Origin: Cephalopachus bancanus
Lineage: Eukaryota > Chordata > Mammalia > Primates > Tarsiidae
Assembly (NCBI GenBank): GCA_027257055.1
Contig: JAPVLO010001011.1
Coordinates: forward strand, 1 to 64,000
DNA: 64,000 nucleotides
Direction: 5' to 3'
Position numbers and translations under genes: made by a program. Positions within the stretch are counted from its first letter, which is position 1. The number at the start of each line of letters is the position of its first letter. The notes beneath the pieces were generated by a model that saw nothing but the letters and a program-made list of their open reading frames with translations, ran no database searches and was not told the origin of the DNA. Below, in pieces: positions 1 to 10,607 of the stretch.

Positions 1-279
1 GTTTTAATTTGCTTTTCTTTGATGATAGTGAGGTGAGCATTTTTTTCATGTATCTGTTGGCTGCTCATATTTCTTATTTTGAGAAGTGTCTACTCATAAC
101 TTTTGTCCATTTAGTAATGGGTCTGTTTGGTTGTTGTTTTTTTTTTTCTTTTTGGTATGCTTGAGTTCCTTGTAGATCCTAGATGCTAGGCCTTTGTTGG
201 ACATACAGTTGGCAAATATTTTTTCCCAGTCTATGGGCTGTCTCCCCACTCTCTTGGTGGTCTCTTTATTTCTTTATTG
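1..279 (-). mobile_element. L1 ORF2 3' region, antisense fragment
   Basis: Read on the minus strand this follows the end of L1 ORF2: the segment that encodes the lysine-rich stretch before the C-terminal domain. On the plus strand it shows the typical antisense words, such as a 'gagttccttgtagat' stretch and 'ctaggcctttgt'. It is cut by the window edge and carries a poly-T interruption near 130-150. It is non-coding and decayed. The order relative to the next fragment shows that this is a separate insertion or a rearranged one. Confidence 0.75.
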
Positions 280-455
280 TACTCAATAAGTAATTCTTCA
301 ACCCTCACCCACCTCCCACCTTTTGGGGCCTCCAGTGTCTGTTATTCTACTCTATATGTCCATGTATACCCATAGTTTAGCTCTCACTTATAAGTGAGAA
401 CATGCAGTATTTGACTTTCTGTTTCTGAGTTAGTTAACTTTAGGGTTGATAATTC
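280..455 (-). mobile_element. L1 3' UTR fragment, antisense (primate L1P type)
   Basis: The plus strand carries the complement of an L1 3' UTR: a C-rich block near 300-320, 'ccagtgtctgtt', then 'cacttataagtgagaacatg' near 388-407. This matches the human-type L1P 3' end rather than the lineage-specific L1 3' ends found elsewhere in the window. It is 5'-truncated just after the ORF2 stop region. Confidence 0.65.
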
Positions 456-1849
456 TTTCGTGTAGGAAGCTGTGCCGCATATAGTGTAGCAGCATTTCTG
501 TCCTTTACCCACTAGATACTAGTAATACTCTCCTCCCACTAAGTTGTGATAGCCAAAAACATTCTAGAAATTGCCAAATGTCCTTTGCAGGAAGGAATCA
601 CTCCTGGTGGAGAACCTCTGTATTAAATCTTTCTCAGGGTCAGTCAAACGTAGAAAAGAATAACAAGATACATTCATAGGAGCATGCTGCCATAACTTAC
701 TTGAGCTTTGCTTTCAACATTTAGCCAGTATGTCTTGACCTTGTGCACTGCCATTGCATCTCCATTCTTTGGCTCATCAACTTGATGATCCCAACATTTG
801 CTCTTTCTCTTTTTTTCCTAGGAGGGGAAATACATGAAAAGAGAAGAAAATTGCAATTTAAATACAGTGTAATTTTACTTTGGGCCACTTGAAAAAGTAT
901 GGCCAGAATTCCTAAACTCCTAATATTTTTTATGGGGTCAATATGACTGAGAGTGTCTTAATCATGTTTTATGTCATATACATCTCAACATATTTTATTA
1001 ACTTATACTTATTGGAGTGGTTTTCTTGACTTTAGTAGTCACTATAAAAGTACAGACATTACAGGGGCTTGAAAGAGGTTCATTCATGATTTGAAACTTG
1101 TCAGGCTATTCTGGATGAGCTCTAAAGTTCCTCTCACTAATTGAAAAGCTATTTGGAGACTTTCTACTGAAAACAATACAGAAAACCCTCATTAATTGAC
1201 TGTCACTTTCCTTGATAAGAAGACCGTTGTTCATCCTGGCTTCTTAAAATACCATGAAAATAGCTCATTTATACAATACAGTGTCTGAAGTAAGGGAGGA
1301 AATTTCTGCTGCATAACCCATGCACTCTTGTCTCTCCACAACTTTAAACCTGGGGCTGGGGGTGGGGATGTCGAAAGCAGGGCACCATAGTACCCTCATT
1401 GAGGAGAAAAGAGGAAGAGCCAGTTAATGAGTTCAGCAGTTAGGCTAAAGATGAGACATGGCTGGTTTCTGTCTCCCACAGTTATGGTGACAATATTTCC
1501 AGAGCAAAATCGAGGAGCAGGGTCTGACACAAGAATTTATTTTACTTCCAGATGTGAAAAGCATCTGGGAAAGAGAGATTGGAAGTCGGCATGTTGGAAT
1601 TTTCTATGATATTTACATAAGTTATGTGAGAGGGTAAGAGAAGAGAACATATGAAATTATTACTCTCCCACACATGCTGCCTAATGTGATGGAAGACTTT
1701 GTGTCCATTGCCTGAATACAATCGATCAATGTTTGTCAGCAGGAAGAAGGGAAAGAGGGAGAAAGAAAAGAAGAAAAGAAAGAAGTTGGGGGAATATGTT
1801 CTGGTCTCCTGCAAAGTAAGGAATGGCCTGACTGGAAGTTCTTAAAAGA
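456..1849. other. Unique sequence, no gene seen
   Basis: No repeat family or gene is recognised here. A purine-rich AG tract (about 1740-1790) is the only low-complexity feature. The short open frames at 1427-1609 and 1542-1814 have no family resemblance and look like chance. Confidence 0.5.
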
Positions 1850-2006
1850 AACTAATAACTCTCATGCGGTTGGTAGGATTGCAAATAGATATAAGAGTTT
1901 TAAAAACTAATTTCACTATCTGTATTAACCTCCTTCCTAAAAAAAAATCTATAATCAATCAAGTCTACTTGGAGAATTTATCCAAAGGAAATAACTGGAC
2001 AGATCT
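1850..2006 (+). mobile_element. Old L1M (L1ME-like) fragment, left part
   Basis: The text follows old L1 ORF2 C-terminal sequence in sense orientation: 'ggattgcaaatagatataa', then a stretch ending 'gaatttatccaaaggaaat', which in L1ME reads 'gaatttatcctaaggaaat'. It continues at 2336 after an Alu insertion. It is heavily diverged with no reading frame. Confidence 0.5.
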
Positions 2007-2324
2007 TCTTTTTCCTTTTATTTTTCTTTGTCAGCATCTTACTGTGTCACCCAGGCTGGAATGCAGTGGCGTGATCGCAGCTCATTGCAGCTCGATTTCC
2101 TGGGCTCAGGCGATCATTCTGCCTCAGCCTCCAGAATAACTGGGACTATAGGCACACGCCACCCTATCTGGATAATCTATTTTATTTTATTTTATCTTAT
2201 TTTGTGTAAAGATGAGGTCTTGCTGTGTTGCCCAGACTGGTCTCAAACTCCTGGGCTCAAAAGATTCTCCCGCCTCAGCCTCCCAGAGTGTTGGATTACA
2301 GGAGTGAGCCACTACGCCTGGATT
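2007..2324 (-). mobile_element. Dimeric Alu, antisense, with TSD
   Basis: The plus strand reads as the complement of an Alu: 'cacccaggctggaatgcagtgg', the linker T-rich block near 2178-2206, and 'tcccagagtgttggattaca' near the 5' end. Flanking 11-bp direct repeats 'tggacagatct' (1996-2006) and 'tggacaaatct' (2325-2335) differ at one position and mark the target-site duplication. The insertion splits an older L1M element. The body is of the ordinary old dimeric type and lacks the lineage-specific linker. Confidence 0.85.
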
Positions 2325-2335
2325 TGGACAAATCT

Positions 2336-2500
2336 AACATGAGTATAAAATGATGTTTATATCAACAATCTGTATTAGTGTCAAAAGACTACAAATGACC
2401 TAAAGAATCAACAAAAGTAAATTGGCTAAAATAATATATGGTACACTCATACAATGGGATATCATCTAGTAGTTAAAAATGATAATATAAAAAGGGAGGA
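2336..2500 (+). mobile_element. Old L1M fragment, right part
   Basis: This continues the fragment at 1850-2006 across the Alu. It contains 'caacaatctgtattagtg', 'ggctaaaataatatatggta' and 'caatgggatatcat', which are degraded forms of the L1M ORF2 C-terminal and 3' UTR text about a small clone of the target, ending in a poorly preserved tail. Confidence 0.5.
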
Positions 2501-2744
2501 TCATGGCATTATATATATAGAATATTCTCAGTTTAAGTATACAAGAGGGGTCTTCCCCCTCAAAATGGAATTATCTCCTTTTTTGGAGGGCGAACCCCTT
2601 GTAATGGGCTCAAAATTTGTTCCTCCAGACTAAACAGTCAGCTAAAGTTTTTTTTTGAGTGCTCATAAATAATTATTTTTTATTATAAACTTTTAAAGGG
2701 AATGTTTTATACTTTAAAAAATCATTTTTATGTACTTATTTATT

Positions 2745-2995
2745 TATTTTTAATTATAAAGATGTGGGGTACAATTCAGGGTTAAGTATACAACCATTGA
2801 TCATGCAGATACCCTTGCTGATGAGGTATGCTCCTCCTCCCCTAGCGGTTTCCCTCAACTGCCAATCCCACCCCCCTCCCCTGACAGTTTCCCATTACTG
2901 CCAAATGGTTTCTTATAGTATTATAATTGTTCAAGGTCCGCTTATGAGTGAGAACATATGGTGCTCTGTTCTTTGTTTCTGTGAAAGATTTTTAT
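2745..2995 (-). mobile_element. Lineage-specific L1 3' UTR, 5'-truncated
   Basis: The plus strand carries 'gtggggtacaattcagggtt' near 2764, two C-rich blocks with 'ctgccaatccca', then 'cttatagtattataattgtt' and 'cttatgagtgagaacat'. The same unit recurs at 22143-22395 and 23171-23460 in the same orientation, and in sense at 53660-53860. It differs from the human L1 3' UTR. Only the 3' UTR was inserted. Confidence 0.8.
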
Positions 2996-3478
2996 CTAGA
3001 AGTTTTGAGAATGTTGCATCATGATTTGCAGAAGAAACCATGCTGAATTGTGGCAAACAGTTGACTGGTTCTTCAACCATGATGCAGCTGCCCACCAGGC
3101 TGAGTGTTCAGTAAATTTTAACCAAAAATGGCATGACCCCTATATTCCACCCTCCCTATTCACCTGATCTTGCCCCAAAGCGACTTTTTTTTTGTTTGTT
3201 TCCCTGGATGAAAAAGTCCTCAAAAGAAAGCATTTGTCAATGTGGAAGAGGTGAAAAGAAAAAACAAAACAAAACAGCAGAAGCACTAAAAAGCATCAAA
3301 ATAGACTAGTTCAGATACTGTTTTGAGCAGTGTAAAAGACGTCTTGATAGGTATAAAAGACATCTCAATAGGTGCATCACACGGAGAGTACATTGAAGGT
3401 AACTGAAGCTAAATATGTAAGAATAAATACATTTTTTAAATAAATAAATCCTGGATTTTTTGGATACCTCCTCATATA
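2996..3478 (+). mobile_element. Mariner (Hsmar2-like) 3' half
   Basis: A decayed Tc1/mariner DNA transposon, 5'-truncated next to the L1 at 2745-2995. The plus strand translates in part to the C-terminal transposase text, including a YSPDLAP motif near 3157-3177 and a downstream lysine-rich end. The 3' non-coding end runs through 'gaataaatacat' and 'taaataaatcctgga' to about 3478, as expected for the terminal inverted repeat. The family assignment comes from memory of Hsmar2 and needs a library search. Confidence 0.75.
3000..3400 (+). pseudogene. Mariner transposase C-terminal relic
   Basis: Mariner transposase cuts and joins element ends with a DD34D triad. This remnant covers the part after the second aspartate. 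A short readable run gives NGMT-P followed by HPPYSPDLAPKRLFF near 3130-3195. The third catalytic aspartate normally lies just after the APx position; here the 'gac' codon is present but out of frame, so the triad is broken. Later text encodes fragments of the AEALKSIKI region (about 3275-3310) and the RLDRC end near 3345-3375. It is non-functional, with frameshifts and no N-terminal DNA-binding half. Confidence 0.7.
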
Positions 3479-5761
3479 TGCATGGTCTGTTTACATGGGA
3501 AACACTTTGGAAGTTACACAATATTGTCACCAGTTGTTGACTTTGAAAGGTAGGCTAGCTCATAAGTTGTTTTGACTCACTTCCCTGGATTTTCTAATTG
3601 CTCAATCACTTGAGTAATTTTAGAAGAAGAAAAAGTATGTAAAACCTAATTCAACTTGTGTCCACTTCATCAAATTCACTTCATCCTGGTCGCTGACTGC
3701 TTAATATAGTCAGTTTTTCTCAAGAGCTATCCTAAAGGATTCCTACATTTTTTAGATATGTTATTTCATTGCACACAGTTTTTGTTTGCATAATTGTTAC
3801 CCCATACCTAATGTACTTATTAATTTATGTAATTTATTAATTACAAGATTATGTAACTTAATTAGTGTAACACAGTATAATCTACTCACTTTAGAAAAAG
3901 AAAAATATTGGCTGCTTCTTATTTTAGAAACTTCTGGGCAAAATAAAGTCAATGAATACATTAAATAGGCCATGCATTTCTATAAAGAGAGCAATAATGA
4001 ATTGTTGCATTCTTCTAAACTAGAAAAAATAAAATACTAGCTCCAGTAGCTTTCTAAACCCATTACTGGCATAGGACTTTGGCTGTCTCCTAGCCACCCC
4101 ATCAATGAACCAACCCCCATTCGAATTTCCTGCCCTAGGAATTCTCTCATAGCTAGCAATGAGTTCCCACACCTGTAATAACAATTGACCATGAATGTTG
4201 GACCGCCAGGTAGCTTCTTTCCCCGGAAAGCTCCAGACACATAATCTTCCCCCAATGGTTAGGCCCATAAATTCAGGGCAGTTAAATTGAGCTGTCTCAT
4301 TTAGAAGTGAATAATTCCTAAACAAAAAAAGAAGAAGAATCTGCTGTCTTCCTCTCTCCCTACATCCTACACATGCTCCTTCCTCCAATCTTCTCCAGAC
4401 TTTCTGACTTTTTCACTTCCTTTTCTGAAGTTTGTCTTTTGAACCAAAATTGTCATTGCAATTAAAGCTGGATAAACTGAGTTAGAACAAAACAAGAAGA
4501 TTTTAACTGGCTCTTATAACCTGTCACAAGAGGATTACAACTTCCAAAATGTCATGCCATCCAAAAATGTACAGTATTCAGAAGAAAAGACCCAGTGATA
4601 GTTTATAAATAGCATGTGAATTCTGTGCCCTGTAAGTGAATCCACTTGTATAAATTTGGATTTGAGTTTCAATTTCAGTGGGTGACAACTATGATGGTGG
4701 TCAGAATTTGCTAACTGCATCTGGCTGCCTTCACTCAAATAATTTTCATCCACTTCTAGAAACTTGTCAAGTCACCAAATTCTTTCTTAGACAAATGAGC
4801 CAGAAAGGGCAAAACTCGCCTAACCGCCTGAAGCCTGCTGTTCTGTCTCTCCCAGATATTAAAAGACCCGGAACTCTGTAATATCAACCACACAGTTCAT
4901 TACACACATGATACTTCTGACAGTGGAAAAGGAAAGATACCATCAGCCAACAACTTCTTTTTCTTCTGTAAAGCCAGTGACTGATCTACCCTTTTGGTTA
5001 TTGCTGTTGTTGCAAATTGGCACAATCAATCACTTAATTGTTGGACAATGTCAGCTTTTAGGTTAAATGTTTCCTGAGTACTCACACCAAAGGGTTTTGG
5101 AGGTCAGAATGTTGGATTTTGAATTACCTTGAAATAATATCCTTTAAATTATTAGAATACCCTTTGAATTAGAATGTTTCCCCATCAGATTTATTGTAAG
5201 GTTTCTCAGCAGACTATATCTTATTTATACAATGGATATGTTCCTAGAAAGAAAAAACTTAAAGTTAAGCCTTAAGAAATTGCCATTTTTGTCAGTTAAA
5301 ATGATCAGATATCCACAGTTTTTGCTTCCACCTAAATATGTGAAAATAATTTCTATAAATCAAGATGTTTATCATTGGCTCCCGAGATAATTCACTAGAC
5401 ATTCATTTTATAGTGACTGTAAGGGTAAGGAGTGGAATCCCTTTGTAAATGTAGTAATGACCAATGAGTATATCCCTTTGATTCCATGTTCTAGTTGCTT
5501 AAAGTGGGACATACCCATTGTCTCTGAGAACTAGCTAAATAGAGAAAAGGAAAGTCAATGTTGACTCTCTGTTCAAAGCCAAGTTTGCAGGTTCTCACTC
5601 CCAAAATGCCCTCAGGGTGCTTTGGAAAGATCAGTCCCTTTAGGTGTACTTTTGCCTGGTTTTTCCCAGGAATTTCTCTTGAATGGGAGTCAGAATTGCA
5701 GTGAAGTGGCCTAAGGAGAAATCAACCAACGTGTAGCTTAGCTCAGAGCCCCTGGACTTCC
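3479..5761. other. Unique sequence, no gene seen
   Basis: AT-rich, with no repeat recognised. Open frames on the minus strand at 4020-4388 and 4535-4753 have no recognisable domain and no supporting splice or start context. Confidence 0.45.
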
Positions 5762-5773
5762 CTCATTTCCTTT

Positions 5774-5780
5774 ATATATA

Positions 5781-5822
<42 letters not shown>
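5774..5822. repeat. (TA)n/(TG)n microsatellite at Alu tail
   Basis: Runs of TA, then TG, then TA directly next to the poly-T of the Alu tail. It most likely grew from the A-rich tail after insertion. Confidence 0.9.
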
Positions 5823-5857
<35 letters not shown>

Positions 5858-6131
5858 AGTTGGAGTCTCACTCTGTCACCCAGAGTGGAGTGCAGTGGCC
5901 GCTCCTGGCCACCGCAGTCTCGACCTGCTGGGCTCTGACGATCCTTCTGCCTCAGCCTTCCGAGTATCTGGAACTACAGGTGCGCACTACCACGCCTGGC
6001 TAATTTTTGATTTATTGTAGAGAGGCGGTCTCGCCAAGTTGCCCAGGCGGGTCTTGAACTCGTGGACTCAGGCAATCCACTCACCTCAGCCTCCCAAAGC
6101 ACAGGATTACAGGCTGAGCCACCGAGCCCAT
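5823..6131 (-). mobile_element. Young lineage-specific Alu, antisense, full length
   Basis: The poly-T is followed by 'gagttggagtctcactctg', which is the complement of the ACTCCAACTC tail junction. The middle holds 'ttttgatttattgtagagag', the complement of the TACAATAAATCAAAA linker. The 5' end reads 'ggattacaggctgagcc', the complement of the shortened CAGCCTGTAATCC start. These are diagnostic of the same subfamily as the Alus at 15567, 27511 and 62398. Confidence 0.9.
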
Positions 6132-6143
6132 CTCATTTCCTTT

Positions 6144-7977
6144 TTCTTTCTGGTCTACTAACTGTCCTCATCTGCTCTAAACTTCTATCAAGCCTGGGAG
6201 GAATTGATTTGTATCCTGAATTATGCAAAATGCATCCTGACCGCTTAAGAGCAGGAATTATTTTGTTGCCATTCAGTTAATTCCTTGTTTCTTAACTGGT
6301 TAAAAATAATCATGAGTTATATGTACTTGTCTGAAGCATCAGCCCTAAAATAAAATAAATTTTATAGAATTTATATTTGAAATAACTAATAAATGTTAAT
6401 ATGTTGGCATACAGTTCCAGACATTCATTTTTATGATTTGAATACATACTAGAAAAACAGAACCTAATTTAGTCATCTATATCAGGAAAATGACCAGATA
6501 ATTTCTACTAACCATCTTTCTGTTAACTGATTTATGATAATATCTCTTTATTCACTAGTAAGTTCTTGACATTGTAAGATTCAATCATAACTCTACCAAC
6601 ATGGTGCATTTATTTAAACCACACTTGACTAGTGGTATATAAATAATCTCCCCCAAACCATATTGATTTCCCAAAGGGAATATTAAATGCTAAATAACTT
6701 CACAGATTGGAAGCAGTCCTGTCTCTGCCTTCATTTTTGATATAATCAAAAATGATGACATTGTAGCTAGCTTATTTTCAATAATTCACACATTGAGAGC
6801 AAAAGAAAATATTACACCATCACTGGGGGGCATGAACTCTGGACTGCAAAGCACATTCTCCTTTCCTTAAGGAATGATAATAGATTGACCACATCATGAT
6901 GTCTGCCATGAATTAAGAATATGTCCATTCATAATGGGGCTATAAATTAGCATAGTATATTATTCTCCAGATATCAGATACTTATAAGGAACGTAGCTTA
7001 TATATCTTTCATTAGTCCTCACAGAATCTTTCTGAAGTGTATAATATCCTTATTTTTAAAAACAGAAAAGTAAACAATGCACCCTTTTGGGCAACGGAAA
7101 TGATTTTGACCATATTGACAAAGTATGGCTAGATGTTCACTAAACAGTTCTCCTTTCCCTCCTGAACATGCAGCTGGACTCCATTTCCAAGCTTCTCTTT
7201 TATTTAGTAGTAGTCATGTGACTGAGTCCTTACCAATGAAATATCAGAATTCTAGTCATGGTTCCTAAAATTTCAGTTGCAGTCTTCATACTCCCTTCCC
7301 CTTTTCGGTGTTGAAGACAAGAATGTCAAGTACCTGAAACAAAGCAGAGCCCTAAGTTTGTTGAAGCCTGTATCTGTGTATTTGGGAGCCTCCCAAATAC
7401 CTGAAAAACCAGGATCATCCATGCAAGACTGTTGTGTGAAAAAGAAATAAATTTTTTCATTGCGTAAATTTTGAATCACAACAGTTAACCTACCAAAACT
7501 AATAACACCACCGACCTGAAAACATTATGATAAACCTGGAAACGTTGAACCTAGCAACCCCTGATTATAGTCTCACCAAATTCCATGCTTTCCTCACCTA
7601 CCCAATTGTAACACTATAATTAGTCCCAACTGTGAGTCACTATATCTTTGTAATTCTTTAATTTTAAAAAATCATGGTAACTTATGGTATACCCTGTTTC
7701 AGGTAAATTGACTATAATGCATATTTCTACAAAGCAAACTTGATTTGCTTCCTTTTCTAAACTAGAGACGGTTCCACCAAAAAAGTTTTTAGTAAAATAA
7801 TGCAAAACCTTTTTATAAAGTGGTAATTACATGTCAGAATCTACATTGTGGCATATGATGATTATTATTTTTATTTTTTATTTTTAGAAAAAAACTGTGT
7901 ATCTTAGAGGAATCCCAGGCTGAGTAGGGGTTCCCTAGTTTCTTAGGCACAAGACTCTTAATATTGTATTCCTGAGT
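6144..7977. other. Unique sequence, no gene seen
   Basis: AT-rich sequence without a recognised repeat. The open frames at 7273-7479 and 7620-7805 (minus) are short and show no family resemblance. Confidence 0.4.
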
Positions 7978-8193
7978 GCAACAGTTCTCGTTTCACACTC
8001 CAGGAGACATTTGACAATGTCTAGAGACATTTTGGATTGCTACAACTCAGGGAAGAGAGAGGGGGGCTTCCTCTTGACATCGAGTAAGTGGGAACCAGAG
8101 TTGCTGCTAAACATCCTACAATACTCAGGACAGCCCTCCACAAAGAATTGCCTAGCCCCAAACGCTGATAGGACCAAAGTTGAGAAACCCTGG
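7978..8193 (+). mobile_element. MER20-like hAT DNA transposon
   Basis: A non-autonomous hAT-Charlie element. It shows 'gacatttgacaatgtctaga', 'gctgctaaacatcctacaat', 'caggacagccctccac' and the end 'gttgagaaaccctgga'. This is the expected order and length of MER20. A second copy lies at 14690-14897 in the same orientation. Confidence 0.8.
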
Positions 8194-8315
8194 ACTAGAC
8201 TGTGAGCTCTGTGAGGATGAAAGCCATGTCTGATTCATCATCACATCCTCAGCAATTCATAAAGTGCCTAAAATACAATGTGTATATCCTTAATAATATT
8301 TGTTCAATGAATAAA
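8194..8315 (+). mobile_element. L2 3' end fragment
   Basis: It follows the L2 3' end: 'ctagactgtgagctctgtga', 'catgtctgattcatc', 'aaagtgcctaaaatac' and 'atttgttcaatgaataaatg'. An old mammalian LINE remnant with no coding capacity. Confidence 0.65.
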
Positions 8316-8344
8316 TGGACTGAGCCTCTCCTAATTAGCAAATT

Positions 8345-8605
8345 GGCCAGTGGATTCATACTTGGGCAATGGGTAAGGCAGGATTTGGAGTTAGAGCCTT
8401 ATCTCTATAGCTCAGTTACAGCACATTCTTAAGCAAATGACTCCAACTTTCTATGCCTCCCTCAGTCTTCGAATCTGTAAATTGGGGATAATAATAGTAT
8501 CAACTTCATGGAGCTGTTGTAAAGATTAAATGAGATGAAGTAAATAGAATGCTCAGAGAAGTGACTGATGTTCTCAATAAATATTAACTTTTATTATTAC
8601 TAAGA
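8345..8605 (+). mobile_element. MIR SINE
   Basis: It has the MIR order: 'gatttggagttagagcctta', 'ttcttaagcaaatgactcca', the core 'cgaatctgtaaattggggat', 'aataatagtatcaacttcat', 'gattaaatgagatgaagtaa' and 'tctcaataaatattaac'. A well preserved, near full-length copy for this old tRNA-derived SINE. Confidence 0.85.
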
Positions 8606-10228
8606 GGAAAGGAATCAATGCTTTTTGAGTTTTTTGTCATGTGCCCAAGATCACAGAGCCGTTGAGAGGCATACTGAGGAAATCAAATTTACTCACCTAG
8701 ATACAGTTTTCATAGTTGTCTCAATTTTTAAGATCCAAAAAATGAATCTCAGAATACCATAAAACTTACATTAACTTTGTAGTAACAAAGGAATTTAATA
8801 AAGTCTCAGATTGCCTATTAAAGCTTATCCAACATTGATCCAATGCTTAATAAGATTTAGCAAATTAAATGTAACAATGTTTTGAGAATCAAAATAAAAT
8901 CATAAGGGAAAGGAGGCTAGGTAATTATAATCCTTCTCTTTTTCCTTCCTTTCTCTCGCATATTTTTTAAATGTTTCTCAACTCATTCCCTTTTACTGTA
9001 ATATTTGTTAGTACCATGGCATCTGGATTCTGATGTAATGCTTGTTGATATTTTACATGTTGTACCAGTTTGATAGAGTTTTGCTGGCTTCAAAAAGCAA
9101 ATCACAACAACATTTAGAAGAGTCTGGGGGCCCATAGAGGCTAGGGAGGCAAAGCTACTGGTGACAAGAGGCATGGGAGGCCATTTTGAATGTGGCCATT
9201 CCCTTTGACACAGCATTGCTAACAACCACCACACGGTAGCAAGGCAGTAGTCCCTGGGCTCTCATTGAACTGTTTTCTTTTGAAAAAAAATTCATGGGAA
9301 AACGTTGACCTGCTAATGACATAATAAGTGAAGCTTGAAGCTAAGTATACCTTTAAAATGTCACAATTAAGTAGAAGCACTAAAATATAAACAGTTAGGA
9401 AAGACTTTATAACCACTTTAAAAAGTAAGATGACCAATATGTTATTGTGTCTACTGGACAAGGCTCTCGGTCAGAAAAGGGGTTCAGCTAAGTATTTCAC
9501 TATGCATTAGTTTTAAAGCATTTATTTACATCTTCTTTTCCTGTGAAACTAACATCATATGGTTTGAATACAACAGGCAATAAATAGTCTATCAACAAAA
9601 ATCATATTATAACAGCTCTCCAAAATATGTTTTAGCAATAGATTTGTTTAGTGATTTATATTAGAATAAATCTCATTCTCATTCATCAGATCTTGGAGAT
9701 AAAACACAACTGGCATTTAGTTATTTTGTATTGTTTTAAAAGTAAAAGGAACTATTTTGAGCTTTTTGGTACACTATTTGGTCTTTCTTGTATTTAACAT
9801 GATAAATTTATATTGAAAGAAAGGATGCAAAGCACCTCAAAATTCTTAGACTACATCCTATTTTGTTTTATGAATTCTTTCTCTATTGCCTTTTTTTTAA
9901 TGTGGCCAACAGGTTGTATTAAACATTGTCATCAATGGCTAAAATTCTGACTTTTGATATAATGAACTTAACAACTATCTGCTTATATTTTGCTGTTACT
10001 TAGCGAAAATGTATATGCTGGTAGCTAAATATCACAATTACTTTTGTGGATATTGAAATTTATATCATTTTGTCAAGAAAAAGTAAAAACATGTAAAGGC
10101 TAAAGATGCCGATGGCCTGATTTTTGGTTACTTTTCTTTCTTGAATCCCAGCATACTTTGCACTTATTTCTGGAACCCTCCTGTGGCGACAAGTTACTAA
10201 CTAAAATATACTAAATTGTGTTGTTTAT
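8606..10228. other. Unique sequence, no gene seen
   Basis: A weak MIR-like word ('cccaagatcacagagccg') lies near 8645-8662. Otherwise no repeat or gene is recognised. Minus-strand open frames at 8983-9234 and 9219-9461 overlap each other and have no recognisable motif. Confidence 0.4.
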
Positions 10229-10607
10229 TGTATTAGTCAGCTCAGGCTGCCATAACAAAATTCTACAAACTGGACAGCTTAAAAAGCAGAAATCTGTTTT
10301 TTTACAGTTCTGGTGGCTGGGAAATCCAAGATCAAGGTGTCTGTTGATTCAGTTTCTGGTGAGGGCCCACTTCCTGGCTCTCTGTGGCCTCAAGTGACCT
10401 TTCCTCAGTGTGTCTCCCAGAGGGAGAATGAGTTCTCTTGTGTCTCTTCTTATAAGGACACTAATCCTCTTAAATAAGAGCCCCACCCTTATGTCCTCAT
10501 TTAATCTTAATTACTTCATAAAGAATGTATTTCCAAATACAGTCATATTGGGGGTTAGGGCTTCAACATATAAATTTGGAGAAGACACAAGCATTCAGTC
10601 CATAATG
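10229..10607 (+). mobile_element. MLT1-type solo LTR (ERVL-MaLR)
   Basis: It begins 'tgtattagtcagctcaggct', continues 'gccataacaaaattctacaa' and 'acagttctggtggctggg', then 'cttataaggacactaatcct' and 'ccaaatacagtcatattggg', and ends 'cattcagtccataat'. This is the full order of a MaLR LTR of the MLT1 type. No internal region is attached, so it is a solo LTR left by recombination. Confidence 0.8.

Larger units (their letters stand above)
5762..6143. repeat. TSD pair around a young Alu and its microsatellite
   Basis: The 12-bp repeat 'ctcatttccttt' is found at 5762-5773 and again at 6132-6143. It encloses a TA/TG microsatellite (5774-5822), a poly-T run (5823-5856) and the antisense Alu body. 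The microsatellite therefore lies inside the inserted unit, at the far end of the Alu tail. Confidence 0.8.

Noticed and set aside
1740..1795. Purine-rich tract as a possible triplex or regulatory site
   Set aside because: A simple degenerate AG tract of a common kind, without mirror symmetry that I could confirm.
2028..2342. Open frame through an Alu (plus strand)
   Set aside because: Antisense Alu translation with typical Alu-derived words; not a gene.
9219..9461. Open frame on the minus strand with hydrophobic stretch
   Set aside because: The hydrophobic run comes from AT-rich composition; no homology or context.
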